DNA of 64,000 nucleotides from Pseudomonas sp. PD9R (lineage in GTDB: Bacteria > Pseudomonadota > Gammaproteobacteria > Pseudomonadales > Pseudomonadaceae): positions 1 to 64,000 of the forward strand of contig NZ_JAHTMR010000002.1 of the NCBI RefSeq assembly GCF_019200975.1, written 5' to 3'. Shown one piece after another: positions 45,281-55,588 of the stretch. Made by a program: the position numbers and the translations under genes. Positions within the stretch are counted from its first letter, which is position 1. Each line of letters starts with the position of its first letter. Below the pieces are notes generated by a model that was not told where the DNA came from, ran no database searches, and saw only the letters and a program-made list of their open reading frames with translations.

Positions 45281-46030
45281 TCAAGCCACCCGCAACGAAA
45301 TAAACGAATAATTCTCCGGCGTGCCCATCGCCACCTGCGCGCCGCTCGCCATTACCTGCTCGGCAACATCATCCCCCGATACATGAAACAACCATTCGCT
45401 CCCCCATTGCGGCAACGTCTGGCCAGCCAGGTCGTCGATGATTGCGGCAAACTCGACCATATCCGGCAGATAAGCGGTAAATCCATCCCCCTTCAGTGCC
45501 GTCGTCCGAATCCCCAATAACGCGCAAACCGCGTCCTTCATCTGAATGTCATCGCGATCCGACTGACGCGAACGCTGGATCAGCTCCGCCAACTCCCGGT
45601 CCACCAGCTCGCCGCCGACAATCAGCTCCGGGCCTTTCTCCCAGGACTCCGGCGGGCACTCCTTGATCACCGGGTTGAGGGGAATGTGTGGATTGATTTC
45701 CATCGGATAGATGCGGCACACCAGCGGCCGGCGTTCATAGATGCGGCAGAGGTTGTCTTCGTCAAGATTCCGGCAGGGGCCGACGTTATACGCGGCAAAA
45801 GTGATGGCGACGTAGGCATCTGCGTCGGCACTTCGAACCAGTGTCGAACGGCGCTCGGCGTGTTCGCGCTGCTGCACCGGCAGACCCAGGCCGTTGCTGA
45901 GGAAGGCCTCCACCAGCACGATCACCTGACCGCCGTCGGCTGCCCACATGCGGGCTTCGGGCAGGGTCAGGGGTACATGGTGGTCGTTGCAGCATTTGCC
46001 GCAGCCTACGCAGGAAAACGTCGTATTCAT
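45281..46030 (-). CDS. YkgJ family cysteine-cluster protein
   Basis: The 249-residue protein has the zinc/iron-chelating CxxCxxCC motif at the start (FSCVGCGKCCNDHHVPLT, residues 5-22) and a second group in GPCRNLDEDNLCRIYERRPLVCRIYP. A family-atypical C-terminal part of about 100 residues follows. YkgJ-like proteins probably bind a metal or Fe-S cluster; their roles are mostly unknown. ATG 46030 is preferred because the cysteine cluster follows at once. Confidence 0.84.
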   Translation of the reverse strand: MNTTFSCVGCGKCCNDHHVPLTLPEARMWAADGGQVIVLVEAFLSNGLGLPVQQREHAERRSTLVRSADADAYVAITFAAYNVGPCRNLDEDNLCRIYERRPLVCRIYPMEINPHIPLNPVIKECPPESWEKGPELIVGGELVDRELAELIQRSRQSDRDDIQMKDAVCALLGIRTTALKGDGFTAYLPDMVEFAAIIDDLAGQTLPQWGSEWLFHVSGDDVAEQVMASGAQVAMGTPENYSFISLRVA

Positions 46031-46113
46031 TGTGCGGTCAGTCGCATCCGAGGGCATGAAGCGGCGACAGATTGCCACCGCGAATGCCGCTATCGAAGCA
46101 AGTTATGCGCCAC

Positions 46114-46440
46114 TCACTTCGCCTTGGCGGCCGGGCGAATCGAGTCCCATTCGGTGACGTACGCGGTTTTGCTTTGTTTGTTGTACAGACACAATTCGGT
46201 GCCCTGCGCGCCTTTCATGTGTTTTTGCGGGTACTGGCCTTGCAGCAGGAGGGCGGTGTAACCGACCCGGTCATCGAATTGTGCGGCGTTGCCGACCGGT
46301 GTGGCGTTTTTCAGGCCGCTGGCCTTGGTGCAGCTGGCGAGTACGGTTTTGTCGTAGGCAGCCCAGGCGTCGGGGCTGGAGGCCTGGGCCTGGGTGGCGA
46401 GAGCGGTGAGGCAGAGGAGGGTGAGGGCTGCGGATTTCAT
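46114..46440 (-). CDS. Small secreted/periplasmic protein
   Basis: The 108-residue protein has a signal peptide (MKSAALTLLCLTALATQAQA, residues 1-20). The mature part has two cysteines (ASCTKASGL and LCLYNKQSKTAYVTEWD) that could form a disulfide. I do not recognise the family, but codon use and signal are convincing. It lies upstream of the YkgJ-like gene on the same strand. Confidence 0.72.
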   Translation of the reverse strand: MKSAALTLLCLTALATQAQASSPDAWAAYDKTVLASCTKASGLKNATPVGNAAQFDDRVGYTALLLQGQYPQKHMKGAQGTELCLYNKQSKTAYVTEWDSIRPAAKAK

Positions 46441-46516
46441 TGATTGGGCGTCCTTGGTCTTTGTGTGGCCAGGGTTCGGAGTATGCCTGAAGAGTTTTGC
46501 CATGAGGGCCATCGCC

Positions 46517-46591
46517 AAGATCGCAGCCTGCGGCAGCTCCTACATTGGATCGGCATGCACCTGTAGGAGCTGCCGCAGCCTGCGATCTTTT
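46517..46591. repeat. REP-like inverted pair
   Basis: AAGATCGCAGCCTGCGGCAG (from 46517) faces CTGCCGCAGCCTGCGATCTT (to 46590). Both arms carry the CTGCGG/CCGCAG version of the core. Confidence 0.88.
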
Positions 46592-46598
46592 CGCGATA

Positions 46599-47081
46599 TC
46601 AGTTCGGTACCAACTCCCGGCGGACCACAAACATCCCGACACTTTCATACAACCGCTGCGCCCGCAGGTTGTCTTCCAGTACCTTCAAATCCACGAATCC
46701 CTCCCGGCGTTGCTGGAACACCTTGAACGTCTGCAGCAGCAATGTCCGGCCCAAACCTTGCCGCCGAGCCCGTGGATGCACCACCAGGTTTTTGATGTAG
46801 GCGCTGGTCCAGCACTGGCACACGGCAACCACGCCTTCGGCATCCAGGGCAATGAAGCACAGGCCGGGATCGTATTCAGGGTCGGTTTCAAACCGTTGTT
46901 GCCACAGTTCCAGCGCGGGCACACGGCCGCCGCCATCGCGGTAACCCAGTTCCATCAAACGGTGCACGGCTTCGGCGAGTGCGGGCCGGTAGTGAGTCAG
47001 TTGAATGCCCGTTGGCCAGTTAACGGCCGGCACAACCTCTGCGAGGTTGCGCCGCATCAGCCAGCAAAAGTCATCGGCCAA
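46599..47081 (-). CDS. GNAT family N-acetyltransferase
   Basis: The 160-residue protein has the GNAT acetyl-CoA motif VVHPRARRQGLGRTLL (about residues 98-113) and the C-terminal NLRAQRLYESVGM. The acceptor substrate is unknown. It starts 3 bases after the cheV stop on the same strand, so it is probably co-transcribed with cheV. Confidence 0.85.
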   Translation of the reverse strand: MADDFCWLMRRNLAEVVPAVNWPTGIQLTHYRPALAEAVHRLMELGYRDGGGRVPALELWQQRFETDPEYDPGLCFIALDAEGVVAVCQCWTSAYIKNLVVHPRARRQGLGRTLLLQTFKVFQQRREGFVDLKVLEDNLRAQRLYESVGMFVVRRELVPN

Positions 47082-47084
47082 GGT

Positions 47085-47987
47085 TTAATAACCTTGTTCG
47101 GCGACCGCCTTGGCCGCGGTGATCAGGCATTGGGTCAACTCTGGCGAAGAGAACTTGGTCAGCACCGCGTTCGCGCCGGCCAGACGAGCCTTTTCGCTGT
47201 TCATCACGCTGTCCAGCGAGGTGTGCAGCAGCACGTAGATGTGCGCGAAGTCCGGGGTTTCGCGAAGAGTGCGGGTAAAGGCATAGCCGTCCATCTCGGA
47301 CATCTCGATGTCGGAGACGATCAGATTGATCTGCTGGGCGGTGCCTTGCAAATCCAGCAGGCAGTCGATGGCTTCCTTGGCGCTGCGGGCCGTGTGGCAT
47401 TGCAGGCCGAGATTGCGCAGCGTGTGGACCGATTGATGCAAGGCGACTTGACTGTCATCCACCACCAGAATCCGCGCGTTGCCCAATATTTCAGCGTCTT
47501 CCATGCTGAGTTCGGTCGGCGCCATTTCGATCTGGACGGGGGCGATGCCGTGGATGACTTTTTCGATGTCCAGCACTTGCACCAGGGTGCCATCGACCGA
47601 GGTCACGCCGGTGATGTACGCGCTTTTGCCACCGGAACCAAAGGGTGGAGGGCGGATGTCGGTGGTCAGGCAGTGCACGATCTTGCTCACCGCCTGAACG
47701 TGCAGGCCTTGCTTGGAGCGACTGACGTCGGTGACGATCAGGCAGCCACCGTTCGGGTCTTCCAGCGGACGCTCGCCAATGGCGCGGCTGAGGTCGATCA
47801 CCGACAGCGACGCGCCGCGCAACGTGGCGATACCTTTGACGTGAGGGTGTGACTCCGGGAGTCTGGTCAGCGGCGGGCAAGGGATGATTTCACTGACTTT
47901 GAGCAGGTTGATCGCCATCAACTTGCCGCTGCGCAAGGTAAACAGCAGAAGCGAAAGTGAATCTGCGCGAGCTTTGGTGGTGGACAT
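47085..47987 (-). CDS. cheV: Chemotaxis coupling protein CheV
   Basis: The 300-residue protein has an N-terminal CheW domain (about residues 10-150, LLLFTLRSGKLMAINLLKVSEIIPCPPLTRLPESHPHVKGIATLRG) and a C-terminal receiver domain (about 170-295) with acidic DD in ILVVDDSQVAL, the phosphorylated Asp in LIVSDIEMSEMDGYAFTR and Lys in AVLTKFSSPEL. CheV couples receptors to CheA and adjusts signalling. It lies away from the main che cluster. Confidence 0.93.
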   Translation of the reverse strand: MSTTKARADSLSLLLFTLRSGKLMAINLLKVSEIIPCPPLTRLPESHPHVKGIATLRGASLSVIDLSRAIGERPLEDPNGGCLIVTDVSRSKQGLHVQAVSKIVHCLTTDIRPPPFGSGGKSAYITGVTSVDGTLVQVLDIEKVIHGIAPVQIEMAPTELSMEDAEILGNARILVVDDSQVALHQSVHTLRNLGLQCHTARSAKEAIDCLLDLQGTAQQINLIVSDIEMSEMDGYAFTRTLRETPDFAHIYVLLHTSLDSVMNSEKARLAGANAVLTKFSSPELTQCLITAAKAVAEQGY

Positions 47988-48083
47988 AAAAACCTTCTGT
48001 TGAAAAAGGTGGTGGGCGATTGTGGGGTCGCCAATAGCATCAATGCCGGGTTATCGACTTGTTGGGTGCAGGCTTTAATAGGT

Positions 48084-48161
48084 GGATCAAAAGATCGCAG
48101 CCTGCGGCAGCTCCTACATGGGCCGCGTTATGTGTAGGAGCTGCCGAAGGCTGCGATCTTT
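48084..48161. repeat. REP-like inverted pair
   Basis: GATCAAAAGATCGCAGCCTG (from 48084) faces GGCTGCGATCTTTT (to 48161) with GGCAGCTCCTACA/TGTAGGAGCTGCC inside. It lies between the cheV promoter region and the end of norR. Confidence 0.9.
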
Positions 48162-48166
48162 TTGCT

Positions 48167-49717
48167 TTATTTCATCCCCAATCGCTTGGCCATCCGGCCA
48201 AGGTTCGCCCGATCCAGGCCCAGTTCCCGCGCCGCACTCGCCCAATTGTTGTGGTGGCGTTCCAGGCATGCACTGATCAATAGGCGTTGATAACGCTCGG
48301 TGGCCTCGCGTAAGTCGCCCGATACCAACGCCACCGCGGCTGCGGCCGGTTGCTCGGGGCTGACCTCGACGCTGCCATTGGGCAAATCCAGGTCGGCGGC
48401 GCTCAGGCTGAGAATCTTCGGTCGCTCTTTGCAATTACCCAGCGCTTTCAGCGCGCTGCGGCCGATCAAGTGTTCCAGCTCCCGCACATTGCCAGGCCAG
48501 TCGTAGGCCAGTAATGCGGCCTGGGCATCGGCGTTCAGGCGCAGGCTGTTGAGGCCCATGCGCGAGCGGTTCTGTTCCAGGAAGTAACCGCTGAGCAACA
48601 GCACATCCCGCCCACGATCACGCAGTGCCGGTACTAATAATGGATAGACGCTGAGACGGTGATAGAAGTCGGCGCGGTAACGGCCGCTGCGCACTTCTTC
48701 GGCCAGGTCGCGGTTGGTTGCCGCGATCAGTCGCACGTCGACTTGATGCTCTTTATCCGAACCCAGTCGCTGCAACTGACCGCTTTGCAGCACGCGCAGC
48801 AATTTGGCCTGCACCGTCAGTGACAGTTCGCCGACTTCATCGAGAAACAGCGTGCCGCCGTTGGCCAGTTCAAACTTGCCGCGCCGATCATTCATCGCGC
48901 CGGTGAAGGCGCCACGCACGTGGCCAAACAACTCGCTTTCTACCAGCGTGTCCGGCAATGCGGCGCAGTTAAGGCTGATGATCGGTTTGTCGGCGCGGGG
49001 CGAGGCGGCGTGGATGGCCTGGGCCACCAGCTCTTTGCCGACCCCGGTTTCCCCGGTGATCAGCACGGTCAGGTCGCTGCCGCCCACCAGGTTGATTTCT
49101 TCCACCAGGCGTTTGTGGGTTTTGCTCTGGCCGATCATCTCGCGATTCTGCTGGCCGCTGGCCTGACGGTACACCTCGGCGCGCTGGTGCTCGTCCTCGA
49201 CGCGGTTGTTCAGGCGTTCGATGCGTTCTGCCGCGTTGACTGTGGCTGCGGCGAGGCTGGCAAAGGCCTCCAGTGCGCCCAGTTCGATCGGTTCGAATTG
49301 CTCCGGATTGAGGGCGTCGAGGGTCAGCAACCCCCATGGGCGCTCGTCGATAAACAGCGGGCAGCCCATGCAGTCGTGAACTTCCAGGTGGTCATCGAGG
49401 CCATCGACCAGGCCGTCGTAGGGGTCGGGCAACTCACTGTCGGCGGCGAATCGGGTCGGGCCTTGGCTGCTCAGCAGCGCCTCGAAACGCGGGTGTTCGC
49501 TGACCTTGAAACGTCGGCCGAGGGTATCGGTGCTCAGGCCATCGACGGCCAGCGGCACCAGCCACTCGCCATCGAGGCGCAGCAGGGCGGCGGCATCGCA
49601 GGGGAGCAAGGCGCGCATGGCTTCCAGCAGGCGCCGATAGCGTTCGCCTTCGGGGAGTTCGCGGGACAGGTCCGAGACCAGTGGCAACAAAGCGGTAAGC
49701 AGGGATTTTGCAGTCAT
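48167..49717 (-). CDS. norR: Nitric-oxide-sensing sigma-54 activator NorR/FhpR
   Basis: The 516-residue protein has an N-terminal GAF domain that binds a NO-sensing iron (about 1-165), the AAA+ domain (about 190-430) with Walker A GETGVGKE and the sigma-54 contact loop GAFTGA, and a C-terminal Fis-type HTH (about 475-515, [27 protein letters not shown]). In P. aeruginosa the orthologue FhpR (PA2665) activates the flavohaemoglobin gene under NO. It is divergent from hmp here, with three NorR-type sites between. Confidence 0.94.
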   Translation of the reverse strand: MTAKSLLTALLPLVSDLSRELPEGERYRRLLEAMRALLPCDAAALLRLDGEWLVPLAVDGLSTDTLGRRFKVSEHPRFEALLSSQGPTRFAADSELPDPYDGLVDGLDDHLEVHDCMGCPLFIDERPWGLLTLDALNPEQFEPIELGALEAFASLAAATVNAAERIERLNNRVEDEHQRAEVYRQASGQQNREMIGQSKTHKRLVEEINLVGGSDLTVLITGETGVGKELVAQAIHAASPRADKPIISLNCAALPDTLVESELFGHVRGAFTGAMNDRRGKFELANGGTLFLDEVGELSLTVQAKLLRVLQSGQLQRLGSDKEHQVDVRLIAATNRDLAEEVRSGRYRADFYHRLSVYPLLVPALRDRGRDVLLLSGYFLEQNRSRMGLNSLRLNADAQAALLAYDWPGNVRELEHLIGRSALKALGNCKERPKILSLSAADLDLPNGSVEVSPEQPAAAAVALVSGDLREATERYQRLLISACLERHHNNWASAARELGLDRANLGRMAKRLGMK

Positions 49718-49768
49718 AGTGACTCCATGTAGTCGGTGTGACTATAAATCAGCCTGTGTCGATATGAC
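49713..49768. promoter_or_regulatory. Three NorR enhancer sites
   Basis: GTCATAGTGAC (49713-49723), GTCGGTGTGAC (49732-49742) and GTCGATATGAC (49758-49768) all fit the NorR core GT-N7-AC and share GTC-N5-GAC. Three sites is the number known at E. coli norVW. The first overlaps the norR start codon, so NorR may also repress itself. Confidence 0.8.
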
Positions 49769-49809
49769 TATCATGTTTTTAACTAGTTGATTTTCAAAGG
49801 TTTATTACT

Positions 49810-49825
49810 TGGCACGGAAACTGAT
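49810..49825 (+). promoter_or_regulatory. Sigma-54-like promoter of hmp
   Basis: TGGCACGGAAACTGAT keeps the -24 box TGGCACG in full; the -12 box is CTGAT instead of TTGCA, giving GG-N10-GA. It lies about 40-100 bases downstream of the NorR sites and 49 bases before the hmp ATG. Confidence 0.65.
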
Positions 49826-49873
49826 AAGCATAGAGCATTACTTAATAAACCCTCGTTGCTCAGGAGTCACTTT

Positions 49874-51055
49874 ATGCTTAGCGTCCAAGACCGTGCCATC
49901 GTCAAATCCACTGTGCCGTTGCTGGAAAGCGGTGGCGAGGCTCTGATCACTCACTTCTATCGCATGCTGCTCTCCGAATATCCGGAAGTTCGCCCGCTGT
50001 TCAATCAGGCTCACCAGGCCAGCGGTGACCAGCCGCGTGCGCTGGCTAACGGCGTATTGATGTATGCCCGCCACATCGACCAACTCGACCAGTTGGGCGA
50101 CCTGGTGGCCAAGATCATCAACAAGCACGTCGCCCTGCAGATTCTGCCGGAGCACTACCCGATTGTCGGCACCTGCCTGCTGCGTGCGATCGCTGAAGTA
50201 CTGGGTGACGAAATCGCCACCCCGGAAGTGATCGCGGCATGGGGCGCGGCTTACGGTCAATTGGCCGACATCCTGATCGGTGCCGAAACCAGCATCTACG
50301 ACCAGAAAGAACAAGCGCTGGGCGGCTGGCGCGGGGCGCGGGAATTCATCGTGGCGGGCAAGGTCGAGGAAAGCGCGGAAATCATCTCGTTCTACTTCGA
50401 ACCTGCTGATAAAGGTCCGATTCTGGCGGCGGAACCAGGCCAGTACATTGGCATGAAACTGATCCTCGATGGCGAAGAAATTCGTCGTAACTATTCGCTG
50501 TCAGCCCTGCCGAACAAAGGCCAGTACCGCATCAGCGTCAAGCGTGAAAGCGGCGGTCGTGCTTCCAATCACCTGCACGATCAACTGCATGTGGGGTCGA
50601 GCATCCAGCTGTTCCCGCCATCGGGTGAGTTCACCCTGACCGCCAGTGAAAAACCGCTGGTGCTGATCAGCGGCGGCGTCGGCATCACCCCGACCCTGGC
50701 GATGCTCGAAGCGGCGCTGGAAACCGAACGCCCGGTGCACTTCATCCACTGCGCGCGCAATGGCAGCGTTCATGCTTTCCGCGACTGGATTGATGGTTTG
50801 GCCGAGCGTCACCCGCAACTCCAGCGCTTCTACTGCTACGCCGAAGACGATGGTGTCAGCCCGGCAGCGCACAAGGTCGGGCTGTTGAGCCTGGAGCAAC
50901 TGGGCCAATGGTTGCCGGAAGAGCGCGACCTGGATGCTTACTTCCTGGGTCCGAAAGGCTTTATGGCGGCGATCAAGCGACACCTGAAAGCCTTGGGTGT
51001 GCCGGAGAAGCAAAGCCGTTATGAGTTCTTCGGGCCGGCTTCGGCGCTGGAGTAA
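49874..51055 (+). CDS. hmp: Flavohaemoglobin (nitric oxide dioxygenase)
   Basis: The 393-residue protein turns NO into nitrate with O2 and NAD(P)H. The globin domain (about 1-140) has the proximal His in NKHVALQILPEHYP. The FAD domain has RRNYSLSALPNKGQYRISVKRE (about 205-226) and the NAD domain GGVGITPTLAML (about 268-279) and the EFFGP end. ATG 49874 follows AGGAG. It is called fhp in P. aeruginosa. Confidence 0.96.
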   Translation: MLSVQDRAIVKSTVPLLESGGEALITHFYRMLLSEYPEVRPLFNQAHQASGDQPRALANGVLMYARHIDQLDQLGDLVAKIINKHVALQILPEHYPIVGTCLLRAIAEVLGDEIATPEVIAAWGAAYGQLADILIGAETSIYDQKEQALGGWRGAREFIVAGKVEESAEIISFYFEPADKGPILAAEPGQYIGMKLILDGEEIRRNYSLSALPNKGQYRISVKRESGGRASNHLHDQLHVGSSIQLFPPSGEFTLTASEKPLVLISGGVGITPTLAMLEAALETERPVHFIHCARNGSVHAFRDWIDGLAERHPQLQRFYCYAEDDGVSPAAHKVGLLSLEQLGQWLPEERDLDAYFLGPKGFMAAIKRHLKALGVPEKQSRYEFFGPASALE

Positions 51056-51062
51056 CCCCCCT

Positions 51063-51142
51063 AAAAGATCGCAGCCTTCGGCAGCTCCTACAGGATGAAC
51101 TCCATTCCAATGTAGGAGCTGCCGGAGGCTGCGATCTTTTGA
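51063..51142. repeat. REP-like inverted pair
   Basis: AAAAGATCGCAGCCTTCGGC (from 51063) faces TGTAGGAGCTGCCGGAGGCT...ATCTTTT (to about 51140). One A-to-G change lies in the right arm. It follows hmp. Confidence 0.88.
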
Positions 51143-51300
51143 TTTTGAAGAGTGATCTGCTAAATCCGCGTCAAAAGTTAATCCCTTCTTAACCCGCTTA
51201 TCGTCTATTCCCTGCGACATCCCGCAATACGCGCCAGGCTCTCAAAGGTCAGGATCAACGTGTAGACTGGCGGGCAATCGATATCTTGAAGGGAAACGCG

Positions 51301-51810
51301 ATGAGCGAGGAAACAATGCGGTTGGGGCGTGAACGACGCTATCTGGTATTGCTGGGCGTCATCTGCCTGGCGCTGATCGGCGGCGCTCTGTACATGCAAG
51401 TCGTTCTGGACGAGGCACCTTGCCCGCTCTGCATCCTGCAACGTTATGCCTTGCTGTTGATCGCGATCTTCGCCTTCATTGGCGCGGCCATGCGCACCCG
51501 TCGCAGCATCACGATATTTGAAACCCTGGTGGTGATCTCCGCGCTGGCAGGCGTCGCCGTAGCCGGGCATCACGTCTTCACGCAATTCTACCCATCGGTC
51601 AGTTGCGGCATCGATGTACTGCAGCCGATTGTCGATGGTTTGCCGCTGGCGAAGATCTTCCCGCTGGGCTTCCAGGTCGACGGTTTTTGCTCCACGCCAT
51701 ACCCGCCGATCCTCGGTTTGTCGCTGGCACAGTGGGCGCTGGTCGCTTTTGTGCTGGTGGTGGTGTTGGTGCCACTGCTTATCAGCCGTAACCGTAAAGC
51801 GTTGCGCTGA
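51301..51810 (+). CDS. dsbB: Disulfide bond formation protein DsbB
   Basis: The 169-residue membrane protein has four membrane helices (about 15-32, 45-62, 70-90 and 145-162), the first redox pair CPLC in EAPCPLCILQRYAL and the second pair of cysteines in SVSCGIDVLQP and VDGFCSTPYP. It reoxidises DsbA and passes electrons to quinone. ATG 51301 fits better than the upstream TTG. Pseudomonas often has two DsbB copies. It is followed by a terminator and then the cyo operon, which uses the same quinol pool. Confidence 0.92.
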   Translation: MSEETMRLGRERRYLVLLGVICLALIGGALYMQVVLDEAPCPLCILQRYALLLIAIFAFIGAAMRTRRSITIFETLVVISALAGVAVAGHHVFTQFYPSVSCGIDVLQPIVDGLPLAKIFPLGFQVDGFCSTPYPPILGLSLAQWALVAFVLVVVLVPLLISRNRKALR

Positions 51811-51814
51811 AGCC

Positions 51815-51858
51815 ATAAAAACGCCCCGGTCCTTGATGAGAGGATCGGGGCGTTTTTT
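51815..51858 (+). terminator. Rho-independent terminator of dsbB
   Basis: AAAAACGCCCCGGTCCT and AGGATCGGGGCGTTTTTTT form a long stem with one mismatch and a TGATGAG loop. Confidence 0.92.
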
Positions 51859-52615
51859 TGCATATCAGAAGCTATCTGAAAACACCGGAGCAGGCGGAAA
51901 TCGAGGTGCGGCACGTGTGCGACATGTTGTCACATCTTGAGTGTCGCCGCAGGTTCGAAGGCACCGGATTGGTAAGCGGTGCAGCCACGGAATTGGCCTG
52001 TTTTACAGAATGCCAATATTGGACTACTGACGCAGGAACAGGCAGTTTTAACAGGCCCTGGCAATTTGCCAGAGCCCTTGTCATATCGGGGCTGACGCCA
52101 GGTCGGCAGCACTTCGAACGCCACGGATACTGTCTGAATTGAGGGCGGTAGACCTACTATTTTTGGTGTTTTTGTTGAGAATTAATTTCGATAAGATGCG
52201 CCACTTTTGCGAAAACCGGTAAGCATTGTTACTTGTTGGGATATAAATTATTTCGGGATGAGACATGGTTTAAAAAACGCTACATATCTACAATCGCCGC
52301 ACTGAAATCCCGACTCTGTTCGCGCTTACTCAGGTGCATGGGCAGAAACCGGGTGTCGAGAGGCCGGGTGGCTTCATGCGACCCCCTGGTGTCGGTGCCT
52401 CGAATTATCCGCACCAAATGGAATTGGTCTGTAACAAGGCCTTTGACCACGTATTCGAATAAGAACTCAACGCTAGCCCAGGATTTGTCGAAACGCGTCT
52501 GACGCACGACGGGCCAGCCCTTATTCAATCCAAGAAAAATGCCAACCCTTGGCAGGGTGAAGTGTTGGCGATCAAAACCCAACTGCATTGCGCAAGCTGC
52601 TTTAGAGGTCGTGAG
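51859..52615 (+). other. Long gene-free leader upstream of cyoA
   Basis: This 757-base stretch has short open frames but none with convincing codon use or homology. It holds a small hairpin CTGGCAATTTGCCAG (52058-52072), and an AT-rich zone about 52160-52270 that is the best place for the cyo promoter. I found no clear Fur or ANR site in it. A long 5' leader or an unseen small RNA is possible. Confidence 0.5.
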
Positions 52616-53551
52616 ATGAGTAAAAACAGGTACCCCAGACTACTAGGCTTATTGCCCCTGATCGGCACGTTGTTGCTGTCAGGCTGCAACATGACCTTGC
52701 TCAATCCCAAGGGCCAGGTTGGCCTGGACGAGCGAAACCTGATCATCACCGCAACGCTGCTGATGCTGTTGGTCGTGATCCCGGTCATCGTCATGACCTT
52801 CCTGTTCGCCTGGAAGTACCGCGCGTCCAACACTAACGCCACCTACACGCCGAAGTGGTCGCACTCCACCAAGATCGAAATCGCGGTCTGGGCTGTGCCA
52901 GTGCTGATCATCATTGCCCTGGGTTACGTCACCTACAAGTCGACCCACGCCCTGGACCCGTACAAGCCGCTGGAATCCGACGTCAAGCCAATCACCATTG
53001 AAGTGGTCGCGCTGGACTGGAAGTGGCTGTTCATCTACCCGGAACAAGGCATTGCCACGGTCAACAAGATCGTGTTCCCGGCGCACACGCCGGTCAACTT
53101 CAAGATCACCTCCGACGCCGTGATGAACTCGTTCTTCATCCCTGCGCTGGGCGGCCAGATCTACGCGATGGCGGGCATGCAGACCAGACTGCACCTGATC
53201 GCCAACGAGAACGCTGAAATGGACGGTATCTCCGCCAACTACAGCGGCGCCGGTTTCACCGGTATGAAATTCAAAGCGATCGCAACTTCCCAGGAAGATT
53301 TCGACGCCTGGGTAAGTGAAGTCAAAAAGGCACCTAAACAGCTTGAACAAGCTGAATACGCAGCCCTTGCCAAGCAGAGCCAGAACAACCCAGTCGAGCT
53401 CTACTCCTCGGTTACGCCGAACCTGTTCCAGACCATCGTCGACAAGTACGAAGGCATGAAACCGGGTCCTAAGGTGAAGCACGAGAAGAAAGAGAAAGAA
53501 GTGGCCGCTACGGACATGAACTCGCATTCAGCTGCCGGGGCAGAGGAGTAA
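52616..53551 (+). CDS. cyoA: Cytochrome bo3 ubiquinol oxidase subunit II
   Basis: The 311-residue lipoprotein subunit has a lipobox LLLSGC (Cys at about residue 24), two membrane helices (about 42-62 and 85-105) and a periplasmic cupredoxin domain ([30 protein letters not shown]) without the CuA ligands, as is right for a quinol oxidase. The Lys/Glu-rich C-terminal tail ([13 protein letters not shown]) is usual for Pseudomonas CyoA. ATG 52616 gives the signal sequence. First gene of cyoABCDE. Confidence 0.95.
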   Translation: MSKNRYPRLLGLLPLIGTLLLSGCNMTLLNPKGQVGLDERNLIITATLLMLLVVIPVIVMTFLFAWKYRASNTNATYTPKWSHSTKIEIAVWAVPVLIIIALGYVTYKSTHALDPYKPLESDVKPITIEVVALDWKWLFIYPEQGIATVNKIVFPAHTPVNFKITSDAVMNSFFIPALGGQIYAMAGMQTRLHLIANENAEMDGISANYSGAGFTGMKFKAIATSQEDFDAWVSEVKKAPKQLEQAEYAALAKQSQNNPVELYSSVTPNLFQTIVDKYEGMKPGPKVKHEKKEKEVAATDMNSHSAAGAEE

Positions 53552-53554
53552 ACG

Positions 53555-55585
53555 ATGTTTGGTAAATTAAGTTGGGAAGCGGTCCCGTTCCACGAGCCGA
53601 TCGTGATGGTGACCATCGCCATGATCGCGCTGGGTGGTCTGGCGCTGTTCGCTGCAATCACCTACTTCAAGAAGTGGACCTACCTGTGGACCGAGTGGCT
53701 GACGTCGGTCGACCACAAGAAAATCGGCGTGATGTACATCATCGTCGCCATGGTCATGCTGCTGCGCGGCTTTGCCGACGCCATGATGATGCGTACCCAA
53801 TTGGCCATGGCCACCGAGGGTTCGCCTGGCTACCTGCCACCTGAACACTATGACCAGATCTTCACCGCTCACGGTGTGATCATGATCATCTTCATGGCGA
53901 TGCCATTCTTCACCGGCCTGATGAACCTTGCAGTGCCGCTGCAGATCGGCGCGCGTGACGTTGCCTACCCGTTCCTGAACTCCCTGAGCTTCTGGCTGCT
54001 GGTTTCCGGCGTGGTACTGATCAACCTGTCCCTGGGCGTCGGCGAATTCGCCAAGACCGGTTGGGTTGCCTACCCACCACTGTCGGGCCTGCAATACAGC
54101 CCTGGCGTGGGGATGGATTACTACATCTGGGCACTGCAGCTATCCGGGTTAGGTACGACGCTGACGGGGGTCAACTTCCTGGCCACCGTGCTGAAAATGC
54201 GTACCCCTGGCATGAAGCTGATGGACATGCCGATCTTCACCTGGACTTGCACCTGGGCAAACGTTCTGATCGTGGCTTCGTTCCCGATCCTGACCGCTAC
54301 CCTGGCTTTGCTGACGCTTGACCGTTACATGGATTTCCACATTTTCACCAATGAACTTGGTGGCAATCCAATGATGTACGTCAACCTGTTCTGGGCTTGG
54401 GGTCACCCCGAGGTTTACATCCTGATTCTGCCGGCGTTCGGGATCTTCTCCGAAGTCATCTCGACCTTCACTGGCAAGCGTCTGTTCGGTCACCACTCGA
54501 TGGTCTACGCATCGGGCGCAATCTCGATCCTGGGCTTCATGGTTTGGCTGCACCACTTCTTCACCATGGGTTCGGGTGCCAGCGTCAACGCCTTCTTCGG
54601 TCTGGCGACGATGCTGATTTCTATCCCGACGGGTGTGAAGCTATTTAACTGGCTGTTCACCATCTACCAAGGCCGTCTGCGTTTCACCAGCCAGGTTCTT
54701 TGGACCCTGGGCTTCATGGTGACCTTCGCCATCGGCGGCATGACCGGCGTACTGCTGGCCATTCCGGGTGCTGACTTCGTTCTGCACAACAGCCTGTTCG
54801 TGATCGCTCACTTCCACAACGTGATCATCGGCGGCGCGGTATTCGGCTACATCGCTGGTTTCGGCTTCTACTTCCCTAAAGCGTTCGGCTTCAAGCTGCA
54901 CGAAGGTTGGGGCAAGGCAGCGTTCTGGTTCTGGATCACCGGCTTCTTCGTCGCGTTCATGCCGCTCTACGTACTGGGCTTCATGGGCATGACCCGTCGT
55001 CTGAACGCCACTACCAACCCTGAGTGGGTGCCGTACCTGTACGTCGCCATGTTCGGTGCGGTGATGATCGCCGTGGGTATCGCTTGCCAGCTGATCCAGC
55101 TCTACGTCAGCGTGCGTGACCGCAACAAGCCAGAAAACATGTGCGAACACGGCGACCCGTGGAATGCCCATACCCTGGAATGGTCGACCTCGTCGCCACC
55201 ACCGTTCTACAACTTCGCTGTACTGCCAAAAGCTGACGGTATCGACCCGTTCACCGAAGCCAAAGAAAACGGTACTGCGTACAAGGCCCCGGCCAAGTAC
55301 GAACCGATCCACATGCCAAACAACACCGCGACCGGTCTGGTCATGGGTGCTCTGTTGACCGTGTTCGGTTTCGCGATGATCTGGCACATCTGGTGGCTGG
55401 CAATCGCTGGACTTGCCGGCACCGTGATCTACTTCGTGATCCACGCGGCTCGTGATGATCAAGGCTATATGGTGCCGGTCGACGTGATCGAGCGCATCGA
55501 AGCCGAGCAGCACAAGCGTCTGGTAGCAGCCGGGAAAGTCCCAGCCACTGCCACCCGTGTTGAAACCTCGTTGGAACAGGCTTAA
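53555..55585 (+). CDS. cyoB: Cytochrome bo3 ubiquinol oxidase subunit I
   Basis: The 676-residue catalytic subunit has about 15 membrane helices. Visible ligands are His in [13 protein letters not shown] (haem b), the Cu-His/Tyr pair in [19 protein letters not shown] in WLHHFFTMG (CuB) and the two His of [13 protein letters not shown] (haems o3 and b). It reduces oxygen to water and pumps protons. It starts 3 bases after cyoA. Confidence 0.97.
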   Translation: MFGKLSWEAVPFHEPIVMVTIAMIALGGLALFAAITYFKKWTYLWTEWLTSVDHKKIGVMYIIVAMVMLLRGFADAMMMRTQLAMATEGSPGYLPPEHYDQIFTAHGVIMIIFMAMPFFTGLMNLAVPLQIGARDVAYPFLNSLSFWLLVSGVVLINLSLGVGEFAKTGWVAYPPLSGLQYSPGVGMDYYIWALQLSGLGTTLTGVNFLATVLKMRTPGMKLMDMPIFTWTCTWANVLIVASFPILTATLALLTLDRYMDFHIFTNELGGNPMMYVNLFWAWGHPEVYILILPAFGIFSEVISTFTGKRLFGHHSMVYASGAISILGFMVWLHHFFTMGSGASVNAFFGLATMLISIPTGVKLFNWLFTIYQGRLRFTSQVLWTLGFMVTFAIGGMTGVLLAIPGADFVLHNSLFVIAHFHNVIIGGAVFGYIAGFGFYFPKAFGFKLHEGWGKAAFWFWITGFFVAFMPLYVLGFMGMTRRLNATTNPEWVPYLYVAMFGAVMIAVGIACQLIQLYVSVRDRNKPENMCEHGDPWNAHTLEWSTSSPPPFYNFAVLPKADGIDPFTEAKENGTAYKAPAKYEPIHMPNNTATGLVMGALLTVFGFAMIWHIWWLAIAGLAGTVIYFVIHAARDDQGYMVPVDVIERIEAEQHKRLVAAGKVPATATRVETSLEQA

Positions 55586-55588
55586 ATC

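Noticed and set aside
46545..47852. 435-codon plus-strand frame over the GNAT and cheV genes
   Set aside because: Spans two clear minus-strand genes and has no family signal.
51858..52142. 94-codon frame before cyoA as a small gene
   Set aside because: Poor codon use, no ribosome site and start inside the dsbB terminator region.
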